Positions 26,082 to 34,342 of a stretch of DNA of 64,000 bases are shown in pieces (the first letter of the stretch is position 1; every line of letters starts with the position of its first letter). Source of the DNA: Kocuria sp. (GTDB taxonomy: Bacteria > Actinomycetota > Actinomycetes > Actinomycetales > Micrococcaceae); the NCBI RefSeq assembly GCF_030538595.1, contig NZ_JAUNTS010000010.1:3467-67466 (forward strand). The letters run 5' to 3'. The position numbers and the translations under genes were made by a program. Under the pieces are notes generated by a model, which was not told the origin of the DNA, did no database searches, and saw only the letters and a program-made list of their open reading frames with translations.

Positions 26082-27299
26082 ATGTCCGAAGACATCACCC
26101 AACCGTTGAAGCACGGCATCAAGGATCGTCGTGTCACGGGACTGCGCGAACGACTGGTCCGAACCGGCGCAGCCTCCAAGGACTTGGACCCTCGGGATGT
26201 TCTGGACCCCACAGCTTTCGACGACGTCGTTGAAGGTGCCGTCCGTGCTTTCCAGCAAAATCACGGCCTGGTGGTTGATGGAGTGGTGGGCCCGGAAACC
26301 GAGCGACGCCTGAATGAGGCCCAGTACACCTTTGGTGATCGGCGCCTCTACTGGGATCAGGACGAACCACTGCGCGGGGACGACGTGGAACGCCTCCAAG
26401 ACAATCTCTCCCTGCTGGGATTCTATTACGGACACATCACCGGAACCTTTGACCAGAAGACCCACCACGCCGTGGTGGAGCTGCAGCAAAGCCTGGGACT
26501 GGAAACCAATGGTCTGGTCAACAACCAGACCATTGCAGCTCTGGCTAGGGTAAACAAGAAGATTTCCGAGTCCAAAGCCTTTTCCTTGCGCGACTACCAT
26601 CGGCTGGAACGAACCTCAGATGCGATTCGTTCTCAAACAATCGTTTTGGTTCCCGCCATGCACACGGAAGCTCCCGTGATTCCCGGGGGTGCTCCCGATC
26701 ACTACCGGGAGACCGCCAAGCGAATCACCACCGATGTTGCTGTGCGTACCCACGAACTACTCCGAGAAGTTGGAGCCACTCCGCTACTGGTTTCCAAGGA
26801 ACCGGTCACAGACAGACACGGCACTCACATTGACGTTCAACCCAATATTCGGGAAGCTCTGAACTCATCCCGGGATTCTGTGGTTGTGGTGCTGGACTGC
26901 GACTGGAATCCTTCTGCATCGGCGCACGGAGTATCGGTGTTCTACTGGGGCGACACCGATCGTGACGGCGCAACACTCTCGCCAATTGGTCAACGTGGTG
27001 CCACCCTGACGCTACGGGAAATCGTGGCTCGTACCGGTGCTTTGGATCTTGGGGCACACGGGCGGCAATGGGCGTTGCTGCGCCTCAACAGTTCACCAAC
27101 GTTTTCCGTGGATCTTGGCTACATCTCCAACCAAGCAGAGCTTGACCGGTTGGAAGACCCTGAATACAGGACTCATTTGGCCAATGCCGTGGTGGTTGGC
27201 CTTCAGCGGATGTATCTCCAAGCGGCAGATGACATGCCAACAGGCACCATGAGTGCTGCTGACCTTGCTCGTGAGCTGGCTCAGCGCCCACAACAGTAA
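26082..27299 (+). CDS. cwlM: CwlM-like peptidoglycan-synthesis regulator (degenerate amidase)
   Basis: 405 residues. Two peptidoglycan-binding-like repeats (about 15-75, with VRAFQQNHGLVVDGVVGPET; about 95-160, with LLGFYYGHITGTFDQKTHHAVVELQQSLGLETNGLVNNQT) precede an Amidase_3 fold. The zinc-ligand sites have decayed: VLVPAMHTEAP replaces the DPGHGG type and VVVLDCDWN replaces SIHAN. Mycobacterial CwlM, which activates MurA instead of cutting peptidoglycan, is degenerate at the same places, and its C-terminus is similar (MPTGTMSAADLARELA). There is no signal peptide, so it acts in the cytosol. Its place between trxA and parB is also as in mycobacteria. Confidence 0.85.
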   Translation: MSEDITQPLKHGIKDRRVTGLRERLVRTGAASKDLDPRDVLDPTAFDDVVEGAVRAFQQNHGLVVDGVVGPETERRLNEAQYTFGDRRLYWDQDEPLRGDDVERLQDNLSLLGFYYGHITGTFDQKTHHAVVELQQSLGLETNGLVNNQTIAALARVNKKISESKAFSLRDYHRLERTSDAIRSQTIVLVPAMHTEAPVIPGGAPDHYRETAKRITTDVAVRTHELLREVGATPLLVSKEPVTDRHGTHIDVQPNIREALNSSRDSVVVVLDCDWNPSASAHGVSVFYWGDTDRDGATLSPIGQRGATLTLREIVARTGALDLGAHGRQWALLRLNSSPTFSVDLGYISNQAELDRLEDPEYRTHLANAVVVGLQRMYLQAADDMPTGTMSAADLARELAQRPQQ

Positions 27300-27306
27300 A
27301 GTGGCG

Positions 27307-27320
27307 GTTTCACGTGAAAC
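27307..27320. promoter_or_regulatory. parS site 1
   Basis: A perfect GTTTCACGTGAAAC palindrome, the ParB nucleation site, just past the cwlM stop and touching its terminator. Confidence 0.95.
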
Positions 27321-27351
27321 GGTCCCGAGACACTGAAGTGTCTCGGGACCG
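27320..27351 (+). terminator. Terminator after cwlM
   Basis: A perfect 15-base inverted repeat (27320-27334 with 27337-27351, CGGTCCCGAGACACT and complement) is followed by a T tract (GTTTTTC). The innermost pairs must open to form the loop. Confidence 0.9.
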
Positions 27352-27453
27352 TTTTTCTCTGACCGGCGCTTTCCTACCAGAACCCTCTGTGCAATCAGCC
27401 CACTTCACCCGATGGTCAGTGACGTGGCTCCATGTGAGGGAGGCAAAGACCAC

Positions 27454-27467
27454 GTTTCACGTGAAAC
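27454..27467. promoter_or_regulatory. parS site 2
   Basis: A perfect GTTTCACGTGAAAC lying two bases downstream of the parB stop codon. Confidence 0.95.
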
Positions 27468-27468
27468 G

Positions 27469-29136
27469 CTAGTCCTGATTCTCAGGCAATCCGCTTGGGT
27501 CCAGCACCGAGATGATGCGATTGAGGTCTTCTACGGACGCGAATTCAATGGTCATGCGGCCTTTACGAGCGCCCAGATTGATCTTCACGCTGGTGTCCAG
27601 CTTGTCCGAATAAGCATCTGCAATGTAGTCCAACCGCTCACGATGGCGTTCCTGAGTGGCAGCACTGCGGCGCACCGTAGGCTTCCGATTCTTGCTGAGC
27701 GTCACAGCTTCTTCAGTGGCACGTACTGAAAGCCCTTCAGCAACAATGCGCTGGGCCAACCGCTCCATCTCCGCGGGATCCTCCAAGGACAGCAGAGCAC
27801 GCGCGTGACCAGCCGAGAGAATCCCCGCTGCCACACGCCGTTGCACCAGCGCCGGCAGTCGCAAAAGACGCAGCGTGTTGCTGATCTGGGGCCGCGAACG
27901 GCCAATCCGCCGCGACAGTTCCTCCTGTGAAGCCCCAAATTCCTCCAACAATTGCTGATAGGCAGCAGCTTCCTCCAGAGGATTCAGCTGGGACCGGTGC
28001 AAGTTCTCCAAGAGAGCGTCACGCAGAAGGTCATCGTCACTGGTTTCGCGCACAATCGCTGGAACATGCGTGAGTCCGGCACGCTGAGTGGCACGCCAAC
28101 GGCGTTCGCCCATCACCAATTCATACGGCGGTGCGTCTGTTTCACGTGATGGGCGCACTACAACAGGCTGCAAAACGCCCAACTCAGCAATGGAGTAGGC
28201 CAATTCGGCCAACTCGTCCTCATCAAACACCTGACGCGGCTGCTTGCGGTTGGGGTGAATGTCCTCCACATCCAACTCAACAAATGTGGCCCCGGGAACC
28301 AGCTGTAGCTCCGGCCCTTGGTCAGCTGCTGGCTTCTGCGGCAGTTCGTTGGATTCGGGGGTCGATTCCAATGCCGCTGTCACGGCATTTTCGCCCGCTG
28401 AAACCGTAGTCATGTCGGCGGAGGTCTCGGTTACTTGCGGAGAGACCGCAGTTTCACGTGAAACATTGTCTTGCTTGTCTGAGTCGCCAGTTTCTTGGGT
28501 CAATTCTGGCGTGGGAACTGCATCTGCGGCGGTCCCATCACGAACCTCATCTTGGGGTGACGGCGTGAAAAACATGTCCGACGGACGCTTGGGAGCTGAA
28601 CTGCGGGTGGAGACACCCAAATCCATACGGGCCTTCATGGCCTTCTGTCGGGCTTCCGCAGTCACTGTTCGTTTGCGCGTCTTAGGCGTTTCACGTGAAA
28701 CATCAGCTGCATCCTCCGCTGCGGGAACTGATGAATCACCGTGATCGGAAGTTGACGCTGCTGCTGGGGTTACTACTTGTGCAGCAGCAGTGTTTGAGTT
28801 CTTCTTCTTGGACTTCTTTTTAGCTTTGGTCCCGGATGCTCCGGCTGCATCTGCGGCTTTCTCTGATGACGGTTGGGAATCACCGGAGGCTGTCGCTCCT
28901 TGGAGACTCACAGATTCTGAAGCGGAGCTCTCAGAAGCATCGGTTCGGTCAGCATTCACAGCGTCCTGGGCTCGGTTCTCCGGTGCAGTTTCACGTGAAA
29001 CATCTGGCTGCGCTGTCTCCGTAGAATCAGCCGCTGACGTTGTGTTTACGCTCTCGGGTTCCGGCGTCTGCTCCACCGGAGCACTCGGAATCAAAGCACC
29101 CAATCCGCGTCCCAAACCCCTGCGACGTTCTGCCAT
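27469..29136 (-). CDS. parB: Chromosome-partitioning protein ParB
   Basis: 555 residues, much longer than the usual ParB of about 330. It starts MAERRRGLGRGLGALIP, the ParA-activating end. A low-complexity Ala/Ser/Thr/Glu-rich segment (about 20-270) follows, then the CTP-binding ParB/Srx domain (VELDVEDIHPNRKQPRQVFDEDELAELAYSIAELGVLQPVVVRP, GERRWRA), the helix-turn-helix (SQEELSRRIGRSRPQISNTLRLLRLP) and a C-terminal dimerisation domain. It loads at parS sites and slides along DNA to segregate origins. Three VSRET peptides in the low-complexity segment are encoded by perfect parS sites, and a fourth related peptide is PSRET. ATG at 29136 has GGGAGAA upstream; the adjacent ATG at 29139 is possible. 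Confidence 0.96.
   Translation of the reverse strand: MAERRRGLGRGLGALIPSAPVEQTPEPESVNTTSAADSTETAQPDVSRETAPENRAQDAVNADRTDASESSASESVSLQGATASGDSQPSSEKAADAAGASGTKAKKKSKKKNSNTAAAQVVTPAAASTSDHGDSSVPAAEDAADVSRETPKTRKRTVTAEARQKAMKARMDLGVSTRSSAPKRPSDMFFTPSPQDEVRDGTAADAVPTPELTQETGDSDKQDNVSRETAVSPQVTETSADMTTVSAGENAVTAALESTPESNELPQKPAADQGPELQLVPGATFVELDVEDIHPNRKQPRQVFDEDELAELAYSIAELGVLQPVVVRPSRETDAPPYELVMGERRWRATQRAGLTHVPAIVRETSDDDLLRDALLENLHRSQLNPLEEAAAYQQLLEEFGASQEELSRRIGRSRPQISNTLRLLRLPALVQRRVAAGILSAGHARALLSLEDPAEMERLAQRIVAEGLSVRATEEAVTLSKNRKPTVRRSAATQERHRERLDYIADAYSDKLDTSVKINLGARKGRMTIEFASVEDLNRIISVLDPSGLPENQD
28139..28152. promoter_or_regulatory. Imperfect parS-like site in parB
   Basis: GTTTCACGTGATGG keeps the left half and centre of parS but differs at three positions of the right half. 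It encodes PSRETD of the conserved ParB domain, so it may be a chance or decayed site. Confidence 0.45.
28451..28464. promoter_or_regulatory. parS site 3, inside parB
   Basis: A perfect GTTTCACGTGAAAC encoding VSRET (in NVSRETAVS) in frame in parB. Confidence 0.93.
28688..28701. promoter_or_regulatory. parS site 4, inside parB
   Basis: A perfect GTTTCACGTGAAAC encoding VSRET (in DVSRETPKT) in frame in parB. Confidence 0.93.
28988..29001. promoter_or_regulatory. parS site 5, inside parB
   Basis: A perfect GTTTCACGTGAAAC encoding VSRET (in DVSRETAPE) in frame in parB. Confidence 0.93.
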
Positions 29137-29198
29137 CATGTTCTCCCGTCTCTCAGACAATTCGCACTATTCTACGTCCCGCTGTGCAACAGTTGTCT

Positions 29199-29212
29199 GT
29201 TTCACGTGAAAC
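29199..29212. promoter_or_regulatory. parS site 6, upstream of parB
   Basis: A perfect site that extends to the full 16-base TGTTTCACGTGAAACA, in the parA-parB gap about 60 bases upstream of the parB start. ParB bound here could also repress its own promoter. Confidence 0.95.
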
Positions 29213-29340
29213 AACTCGCCAGAAACCTACGCATCAATCAGTTGCCCCACGGCTCCGAGTGGTTGTCCCAGAACCCAGGGCGGTAGTCCAGACAGACGTA
29301 GCGCGCAGATGGTCATGAGTCATCCGCAGGTCTCTCAACA

Positions 29341-29386
29341 CATGTAAAAGGCTCCCGTTTCACGTGAAACGGGAGCCTTTTACATG
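29341..29386. promoter_or_regulatory. 46-base perfect palindrome with parS at its centre
   Basis: CATGTAAAAGGCTCCC, the parS GTTTCACGTGAAAC (29357-29370) and the exact complement of the first part form an uninterrupted palindrome. Read from parA (minus strand), the GC-rich stem followed by TTTTACATG can act as an intrinsic terminator, and it works equally on the other strand. So one element is both parS site 7 and a probable bidirectional terminator between parA and parB. Confidence 0.93.
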
Positions 29387-29437
29387 GCGACTATTGGCAG
29401 CGCCATCCACCTGGCGTCAAAACACCAACCTAATGGA

Positions 29438-30463
29438 TCAAGCCGGAACTCCACGTTCGGCAATTTCAGCAGCCGCCTCCAGGTAGGCCAAGGCGCCTGT
29501 GGACTGCGGATCATAGGTAATCACTGACTGCTGATAACTGGGGGCCTCTGAAATCCGCACGGACCGCGGGATCATTGCCGTGAGGACCTTCTCGGGGAAG
29601 TGGCTGCGTACTTCCTCAGCCACCTGGGAGGCAAGGTTGGTGCGGCCGTCGTACATGGTCATCATGATGGTGGACACCTGGAGATCCGGGTTCAAGTGCT
29701 TCTGGATCATGCCGATATTGTTGAGCAGCTGGCTCAGCCCCTCCAACGCGTAGTACTCGCATTGGATGGGAATGAGCACCTCAGTTGCCGCTACAAAGGC
29801 GTTGATAGTCAACAAGCCCAAGCTGGGCGGGCAGTCGATGAACACGTAGTCCAAGCGCTCCAAACCGGCTTCGGCACGGTCTTTCTGGTATTGCGCTATG
29901 GCACGGGAGAGCCGTTGTTCACGGGCCACCATGGAGACCAATTCAATTTCTGCGCCTGCAAGATCAATAGTTGCCGGCGCCACGAACAGTCGTTCGCTCT
30001 CTGGGGAGGGGACCACCACATCTTTGAGGGCCATCTCATCAACCAGAACATCGTAAATACTGTCCACGTCTGTGGTGTGTGGCACACCCAGTGCCGTGGA
30101 GGCATTGCCCTGGGGATCGTTGTCGATCACCAGAACGTTCTGGCCATGTTTGGCCAAGGCCACCGCCAAGTTGACGGAGGTGCTGGTTTTGCCCACACCA
30201 CCCTTCTGGTTACTGATGGTGAAGACCCTGGTCTGATCCGGAGACTGCACGTTTAGACTCTGCAACCGTTCCCGGCGCTGATTCTCTTCCACGAGTTTCC
30301 TCCCGAGCGGGCCATCTCCCGCACTACGCTGCACTGATGATGTGGTGGACTGGGGTTCACGGACCGTGGTTCGTCCTCGATCCGGAACCACTGTGGTGGT
30401 GGAACCAGCAGGGTCGGGTGGCATTCCAAGATCCGCAGCCCCATGGTGCTGGTTCTCAGACAT
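29438..30463 (-). CDS. parA: Chromosome-partitioning ATPase ParA
   Basis: 341 residues. A variable Pro/Thr-rich N-terminus (about 1-80) precedes the deviant Walker A ISNQKGGVGKTSTSVNLA, the IDNDPQGNAST motif, and DYVFIDCPPSLGLLTINA. It binds DNA as an ATP dimer and moves ParB-parS complexes after replication. The ATG at 30463 follows GGAGGG. It lies upstream of parB with a parS-containing palindrome between them, so parB may also have its own promoter. Confidence 0.97.
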   Translation of the reverse strand: MSENQHHGAADLGMPPDPAGSTTTVVPDRGRTTVREPQSTTSSVQRSAGDGPLGRKLVEENQRRERLQSLNVQSPDQTRVFTISNQKGGVGKTSTSVNLAVALAKHGQNVLVIDNDPQGNASTALGVPHTTDVDSIYDVLVDEMALKDVVVPSPESERLFVAPATIDLAGAEIELVSMVAREQRLSRAIAQYQKDRAEAGLERLDYVFIDCPPSLGLLTINAFVAATEVLIPIQCEYYALEGLSQLLNNIGMIQKHLNPDLQVSTIMMTMYDGRTNLASQVAEEVRSHFPEKVLTAMIPRSVRISEAPSYQQSVITYDPQSTGALAYLEAAAEIAERGVPA

Positions 30464-30569
30464 AAACAACCCTCCGTCAGATCATGTGACCTAGATCACT
30501 TTTGTCCGGTGTCTTGCGATGCCCGGCCGGGTCCACCCTACCCGCAACCCAGGTCACCCCTACGGTCGG

Positions 30570-31250
30570 TCACAGTCGAACCCGGACCACGGTGGTGGGC
30601 TCCTCCAACCGCTCGGAGCCAACCGTCAGGATGTTTGTGTCCCGCACTTTCCACTTCTTGAGTTGTTTGCGCGCTTTGGCAATCTCATCCGGCGCGCTGC
30701 GTCCCTTCAAAGCCAACAGCTCACCACTACCGGCGAGCAGGGGGAGGGTGAAGTCCAGCAAACCAGACAGCGCGGATACGGCGCGGGCCGTGACCACTTG
30801 AATCTCACCCACTTGATCCACAGCCTGTTCGCCGCGGGCTCGCAGAACAGTCACATTGTCCAGAGCAAGATCATCAACAACTTCCTCCAGCCAGGTGACT
30901 CTGCGCTCCAGCGGTTCAATGAGCGTGAAGTGTGAGTCCGGTCTGGCCAAAGCCAAGCACAGACCGGGAAGGCCCGCACCGGATCCAACATCTGCCACAC
31001 GCGAGGAATCCGGGATCAGCTCTTGAACCACAGCGCAGTTGAGCACGTGGCGTTCCCACAGTCTGGGCACCTCACGCGGTCCGATCAAACCGCGCACAAT
31101 TCCCGATGACGCCAAATGGGCCACGTATTGCTCAGCCAAGGGCAACCGATCACCAAAGATCGCCACAGCGGCATTTCGAGTGTCACCCTGCAAAACCGGT
31201 GGTTCCTGCGGATCGAGTGCCTGCCGTGGGGTGGGCGTGGATGATGCCAT
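30570..31250 (-). CDS. rsmG: 16S rRNA (guanine527-N7)-methyltransferase
   Basis: 226 residues. The SAM-binding fold shows VADVGSGAGLPGLCLALARPDSHFTLIEPLERRVTWL, and the N-terminus has GPREVPRLWERHVLNCAVV, both hallmarks of RsmG (GidB). It methylates G527 of 16S rRNA; loss of it gives low-level streptomycin resistance in several bacteria. It sits between jag and parA, the usual arrangement. Confidence 0.96.
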   Translation of the reverse strand: MASSTPTPRQALDPQEPPVLQGDTRNAAVAIFGDRLPLAEQYVAHLASSGIVRGLIGPREVPRLWERHVLNCAVVQELIPDSSRVADVGSGAGLPGLCLALARPDSHFTLIEPLERRVTWLEEVVDDLALDNVTVLRARGEQAVDQVGEIQVVTARAVSALSGLLDFTLPLLAGSGELLALKGRSAPDEIAKARKQLKKWKVRDTNILTVGSERLEEPTTVVRVRL

Positions 31251-31267
31251 GAAGGGTGTCCCGGGGC

Positions 31268-31903
31268 TCAGCCCTGCAGGGTCACCACAATGTGGCGCCC
31301 TGCTCCTTCGCCTTCGGACTCGGAGTGCAGCCCGGATTCCGCCACCACGTCGTGCACAATCTTGCGCTCGTAGGGCGACAACGGCTCCAGGTGCACACTC
31401 CGCCCGGAAGTACGAGCTTCCTCCACGGCCTGTAACGCCATGTCCCGCAGCTTGTCGGCACGTTGCTCGCGGTGCCCCGCAATATCAAGCACCAAACGGC
31501 TGCGGTGTTCGGTGTTGGCCAGCACAGCCAGGCGCACCAGTTCCTGCAGAGAGTCCAAGACTTGGCCGTTCTTGCCCACCAGAATGTTCAGATCCTCGGA
31601 GCTGCCATCCTCTGTCACCACGGACAGATAGGTACGGCCATTGCGGACCTCAATGTCAATGTCCCCATCCAGATCGGCCAGGTCAAGGAGTTCTTCAAGG
31701 TAGTCAGCTGCCACCTCGCCTTCCTCCACCAGGGGGTCCAGGGCGTCGTCGTCGGTGGAATCGGTGTCAGAATCCGCTGGCACCTCAACGCCCGCCACCA
31801 CGGCAGCAGCATCCACCTGCTCACCGGGCTGGGGATCGGTGACCTCCGCGGCTTGGGCGGAGGGGTCTGACTCGGGAACAGCGTCACCGGGGTTCTGGCT
31901 CAT
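31268..31903 (-). CDS. jag: RNA-binding protein Jag/KhpB (R3H domain)
   Basis: 211 residues. An acidic, low-complexity N-terminus (about 1-65) is followed by a KH-type domain (YLEELLDLADLDGDIDIEVRNGRTYLSVVTEDGSSEDLNILVGKNGQVLDSLQELVRLAV) and an R3H domain (RADKLRDMALQAVEEARTSGRSVHLEPLSPYERKIVHDVVAE). It is a cytosolic RNA-binding protein linked to cell growth and division. It lies directly after yidC, as in most Gram-positives. Confidence 0.94.
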   Translation of the reverse strand: MSQNPGDAVPESDPSAQAAEVTDPQPGEQVDAAAVVAGVEVPADSDTDSTDDDALDPLVEEGEVAADYLEELLDLADLDGDIDIEVRNGRTYLSVVTEDGSSEDLNILVGKNGQVLDSLQELVRLAVLANTEHRSRLVLDIAGHREQRADKLRDMALQAVEEARTSGRSVHLEPLSPYERKIVHDVVAESGLHSESEGEGAGRHIVVTLQG

Positions 31904-31990
31904 GGAAACTCCTTCAAAACTGGGGGTGGCTCCGTACCGGGAACCACGGATGCAGTGTCAGTGATGGGGTGGCTGACCCCCGGGAACGTC

Positions 31991-33166
31991 CTACTTCTTC
32001 CTGATGGCAGAAGAACCGGAACCGCCCTGTTTACGCCCCTTGGTGCCCTTGGCGTTGCCGGCTCCCTTGGCGTTGCTGCCGGAGCCGTCCTGAGCGGTGT
32101 CTGTGCCGGCATCCTCTGCCTGAGCGGTGTCCACCACGTCCTCAGCGGTACCTTCTACGACGTCGTCGTCGTTCTGCTCTGACTGTCCCTGACCTTTCTT
32201 GGCCTGAGCTTTCTGACGCTTCTTGCTCATGGGCTGCTGGCGCTGACCGGCGGCAGCCTTGGCACGGGCTTCCTCAATTTCGGCCTCGTGCTCTTCCTTG
32301 GTCTTGCCCACGGGAGGCAGACCCTTGGCGGCCCGGCGTTCGTTGAGTTCCCGCTCGGCTTCCGAACCGGGAGTGGGGTTGCGCCGAATCATCCAGTACT
32401 GCTGGCCCATGGACCACAGGTTGGACACGGTCCAGTAGATCAGCACGCCAATGGGGAAGTTGATACCGGTGATCGCAAAGATGATCGGGAAGATGTAGAT
32501 GATCATCTGCTGCTGGCGGTACATGGGCGACTGCTTGGTCGCCTCGGACACGTTCTTGGCCGCCAGCTGCTTCTGGGAGATGAACATGGTCACGGTCATG
32601 GCAATCACCAGGACAACGGCAATGATGATCGTGGCCGTGTGGTTACCGTCCCCGGGGGCACGCAGCGTGGAGAACAGCGGGGCACCGAACAGGGTGCCGT
32701 CATTGAACTGGTGGATCATCTGCGCGTTGAGGACCAGAATGCCCTCATTGCGGTCAGCGGCACCGCGCACACCGTTGAGCACCTGGAACAGGCCGAAGAA
32801 GATCGGCATCTGGGCCAGGATGGGCAGACAGGAAGCCAACGGGTTCACATTGTGCTTCTTGTAGAGCGCCATCTGCTCCTGAGCCTGGGCCTGACGGGAG
32901 ACCTGGTCAGTTTTTCCCTTGTACTTGGCTTGTAGCTTGGCCATCTCCGGCTGGATGACCTGCATACCGCGCATGGAGCGGATCTGCTTCATGAACAGCG
33001 GGATGGTCAGGGTTCGCATGACCAAGGTGAGTCCCACAATGGAGAGCACCCAGGTCCAGCCGCTGGCGGGGTCCATGCCAATGGCGGTGAAGGCGGAGTG
33101 GAAAACCCACAGCACCGCGGATACGGCCCACTTGAAGGGCCACAGGATCAGGTCAAAAAAGTTCAT
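31991..33166 (-). CDS. yidC: Membrane protein insertase YidC
   Basis: 391 residues with the Oxa1/YidC core: DPASGWTWVLSIVGLTLVMRTLTIPLFMKQIRSMRGMQVIQPEMAKLQAKYKGKTDQVSRQAQAQEQMALYKKHNVNPLASCLPILAQMPIFFGLF. Five spans are expected. The conserved Arg of the hydrophilic groove lies in the MRTLTIP segment. The C-terminus (about 270-391) is long, highly charged and low-complexity, ending in basic residues (SSAIRKK) that may contact the ribosome. It inserts membrane proteins with or without SecYEG. Confidence 0.96.
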   Translation of the reverse strand: MNFFDLILWPFKWAVSAVLWVFHSAFTAIGMDPASGWTWVLSIVGLTLVMRTLTIPLFMKQIRSMRGMQVIQPEMAKLQAKYKGKTDQVSRQAQAQEQMALYKKHNVNPLASCLPILAQMPIFFGLFQVLNGVRGAADRNEGILVLNAQMIHQFNDGTLFGAPLFSTLRAPGDGNHTATIIIAVVLVIAMTVTMFISQKQLAAKNVSEATKQSPMYRQQQMIIYIFPIIFAITGINFPIGVLIYWTVSNLWSMGQQYWMIRRNPTPGSEAERELNERRAAKGLPPVGKTKEEHEAEIEEARAKAAAGQRQQPMSKKRQKAQAKKGQGQSEQNDDDVVEGTAEDVVDTAQAEDAGTDTAQDGSGSNAKGAGNAKGTKGRKQGGSGSSAIRKK

Positions 33167-33200
33167 GGGTTCATCTCCTTGGGCTGCATCGGTCAGAACC

Positions 33201-33707
33201 TCAAGAAGTTTGAGATTCCGCCGGGAAACGCTGCTGCGCGGTGTTTTGGGTGGCGCGAGCGGATGCAGCCGGGGCGAATGAGGCCAGCAGACGTGCTCGG
33301 TCCTCGGGGGTCGGGTGGTTCAACAACACGATTTTGGGCAGCTCAGCCACGGAGGTGAACCGGCGGCCGCCGTCGGGAACTCTGTCGATTCCCCCGGCCG
33401 CCCAAGGGTGGCATCGCAACAACCGCCGCACGGTGAGTCCCAGGCCGCGGACCGCGCCGTGGCGGGTCATGGCCTCCAGCCCGTAGGCCGAACATGTTGG
33501 AAAGTGCTTGCACACGTCCCCGTAGAGCGGGGAAACCAGGGCTCGGTAGACCTTCAGCCCTGCGATCAACAGGTTCTGCGGGAGCAACCACAGCACTTGG
33601 AAAGCGGTGTTGGCGTGCACGAATTCGGACGGTGCGGCATCAAAAAGTTCCTGGGGTGAGCTGTGCTGACTGTCAGCGGTGCTCAGCCCGTGACGTGCTT
33701 CAGTCAT
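33201..33707 (-). CDS. yidD: Membrane protein insertion efficiency factor YidD
   Basis: 168 residues with the YidD core LKVYRALVSPLYGDVCKHFPTCSAYGLEAMTRHGAVRGLGLTVRRLLRCHPWAAGGIDRVP, including the conserved cysteines. It has variable extensions on both sides, so it is longer than the usual 70-90 residues. It assists YidC-dependent insertion at the membrane. It starts inside the end of rnpA (eight-base overlap), so ATG 33707 is chosen over upstream in-frame codons. Confidence 0.92.
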   Translation of the reverse strand: MTEARHGLSTADSQHSSPQELFDAAPSEFVHANTAFQVLWLLPQNLLIAGLKVYRALVSPLYGDVCKHFPTCSAYGLEAMTRHGAVRGLGLTVRRLLRCHPWAAGGIDRVPDGGRRFTSVAELPKIVLLNHPTPEDRARLLASFAPAASARATQNTAQQRFPAESQTS

Positions 33708-34089
33708 GCTCACCGCCCATCGTGCCGTTGGCTTCGGCTGCCCGGGCAAAGGCCTTGCTGCGCGCCTTGGACCAGGCGGAGGACCAGTCCCCGGACAGCT
33801 GGGCAAAGGTGGCCTCTGCCGCGGGAGGCAGGGCACGCACCACGACGTCGCATCCAGCCGGCTGGGAGCGCAAACTGTGCTGCACCAGGGAACGCAACCG
33901 ACGCTTGACCTTGTTGCGGGTCACAGCGTTGCCCACGGCTTTGGACACCACAAAACCCGCACGAACCGGCTGGTCAGGTGCGGTGGGGTGCACATAGACA
34001 ACAACGTTCCGGCGACCCTGACGGGCCCCGGAACGTGTGGTTGCTGCAAAGAGCGTGGACGTGCGCATCCTGTGCTGTGTAGGAAGCAC
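33700..34089 (-). CDS. rnpA: Ribonuclease P protein component
   Basis: 129 residues. MLPTQHRMRTSTLFAATTRSGARQGRRNVVVYVHP and the RNR-type motif GFVVSKAVGNAVTRNKVKRRLRSLV are diagnostic. It binds the RNase P RNA for tRNA 5' maturation. It lies between rpmH and yidD in the conserved order. Confidence 0.96.
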   Translation of the reverse strand: MLPTQHRMRTSTLFAATTRSGARQGRRNVVVYVHPTAPDQPVRAGFVVSKAVGNAVTRNKVKRRLRSLVQHSLRSQPAGCDVVVRALPPAAEATFAQLSGDWSSAWSKARSKAFARAAEANGTMGGEHD

Positions 34090-34204
34090 GCGCTCACCCC
34101 TTGTGGATTGTGGTCGAACACCTCACCCCAGTATCCCGAACACACTGCTGAGCCGAAAACTGCGGCTCCATGCGTAGCGCGAAGGGTGAGGGCGCCAAAC
34201 GATC

Positions 34205-34342
34205 TCAGGCAGAGAGGGAGGCGCGGCCCTTGGAGCGGCGGGCGGCCAGGATGGCGCGGCCGGCGCGGGTGCGCATGCGGGCACGGAAGCCGTGCTTCTT
34301 GGCACGACGGCGGTTGTTCGGCTGGAAAGTGCGCTTGCTCAT
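34205..34342 (-). CDS. rpmH: 50S ribosomal protein bL34
   Basis: 45 residues, [45 protein letters not shown], the canonical bL34 sequence. The start at 34342 is fixed by homology. It is divergent from dnaA across a 560-base intergenic region. Confidence 0.98.
   Translation of the reverse strand: MSKRTFQPNNRRRAKKHGFRARMRTRAGRAILAARRSKGRASLSA

Noticed and set aside
33201..33836. A longer YidD reaching back to 33836
   Set aside because: The extra N-terminal codons overlap rnpA and are a proline-rich shadow. The ATG at 33707 overlapping the rnpA stop is the natural start.
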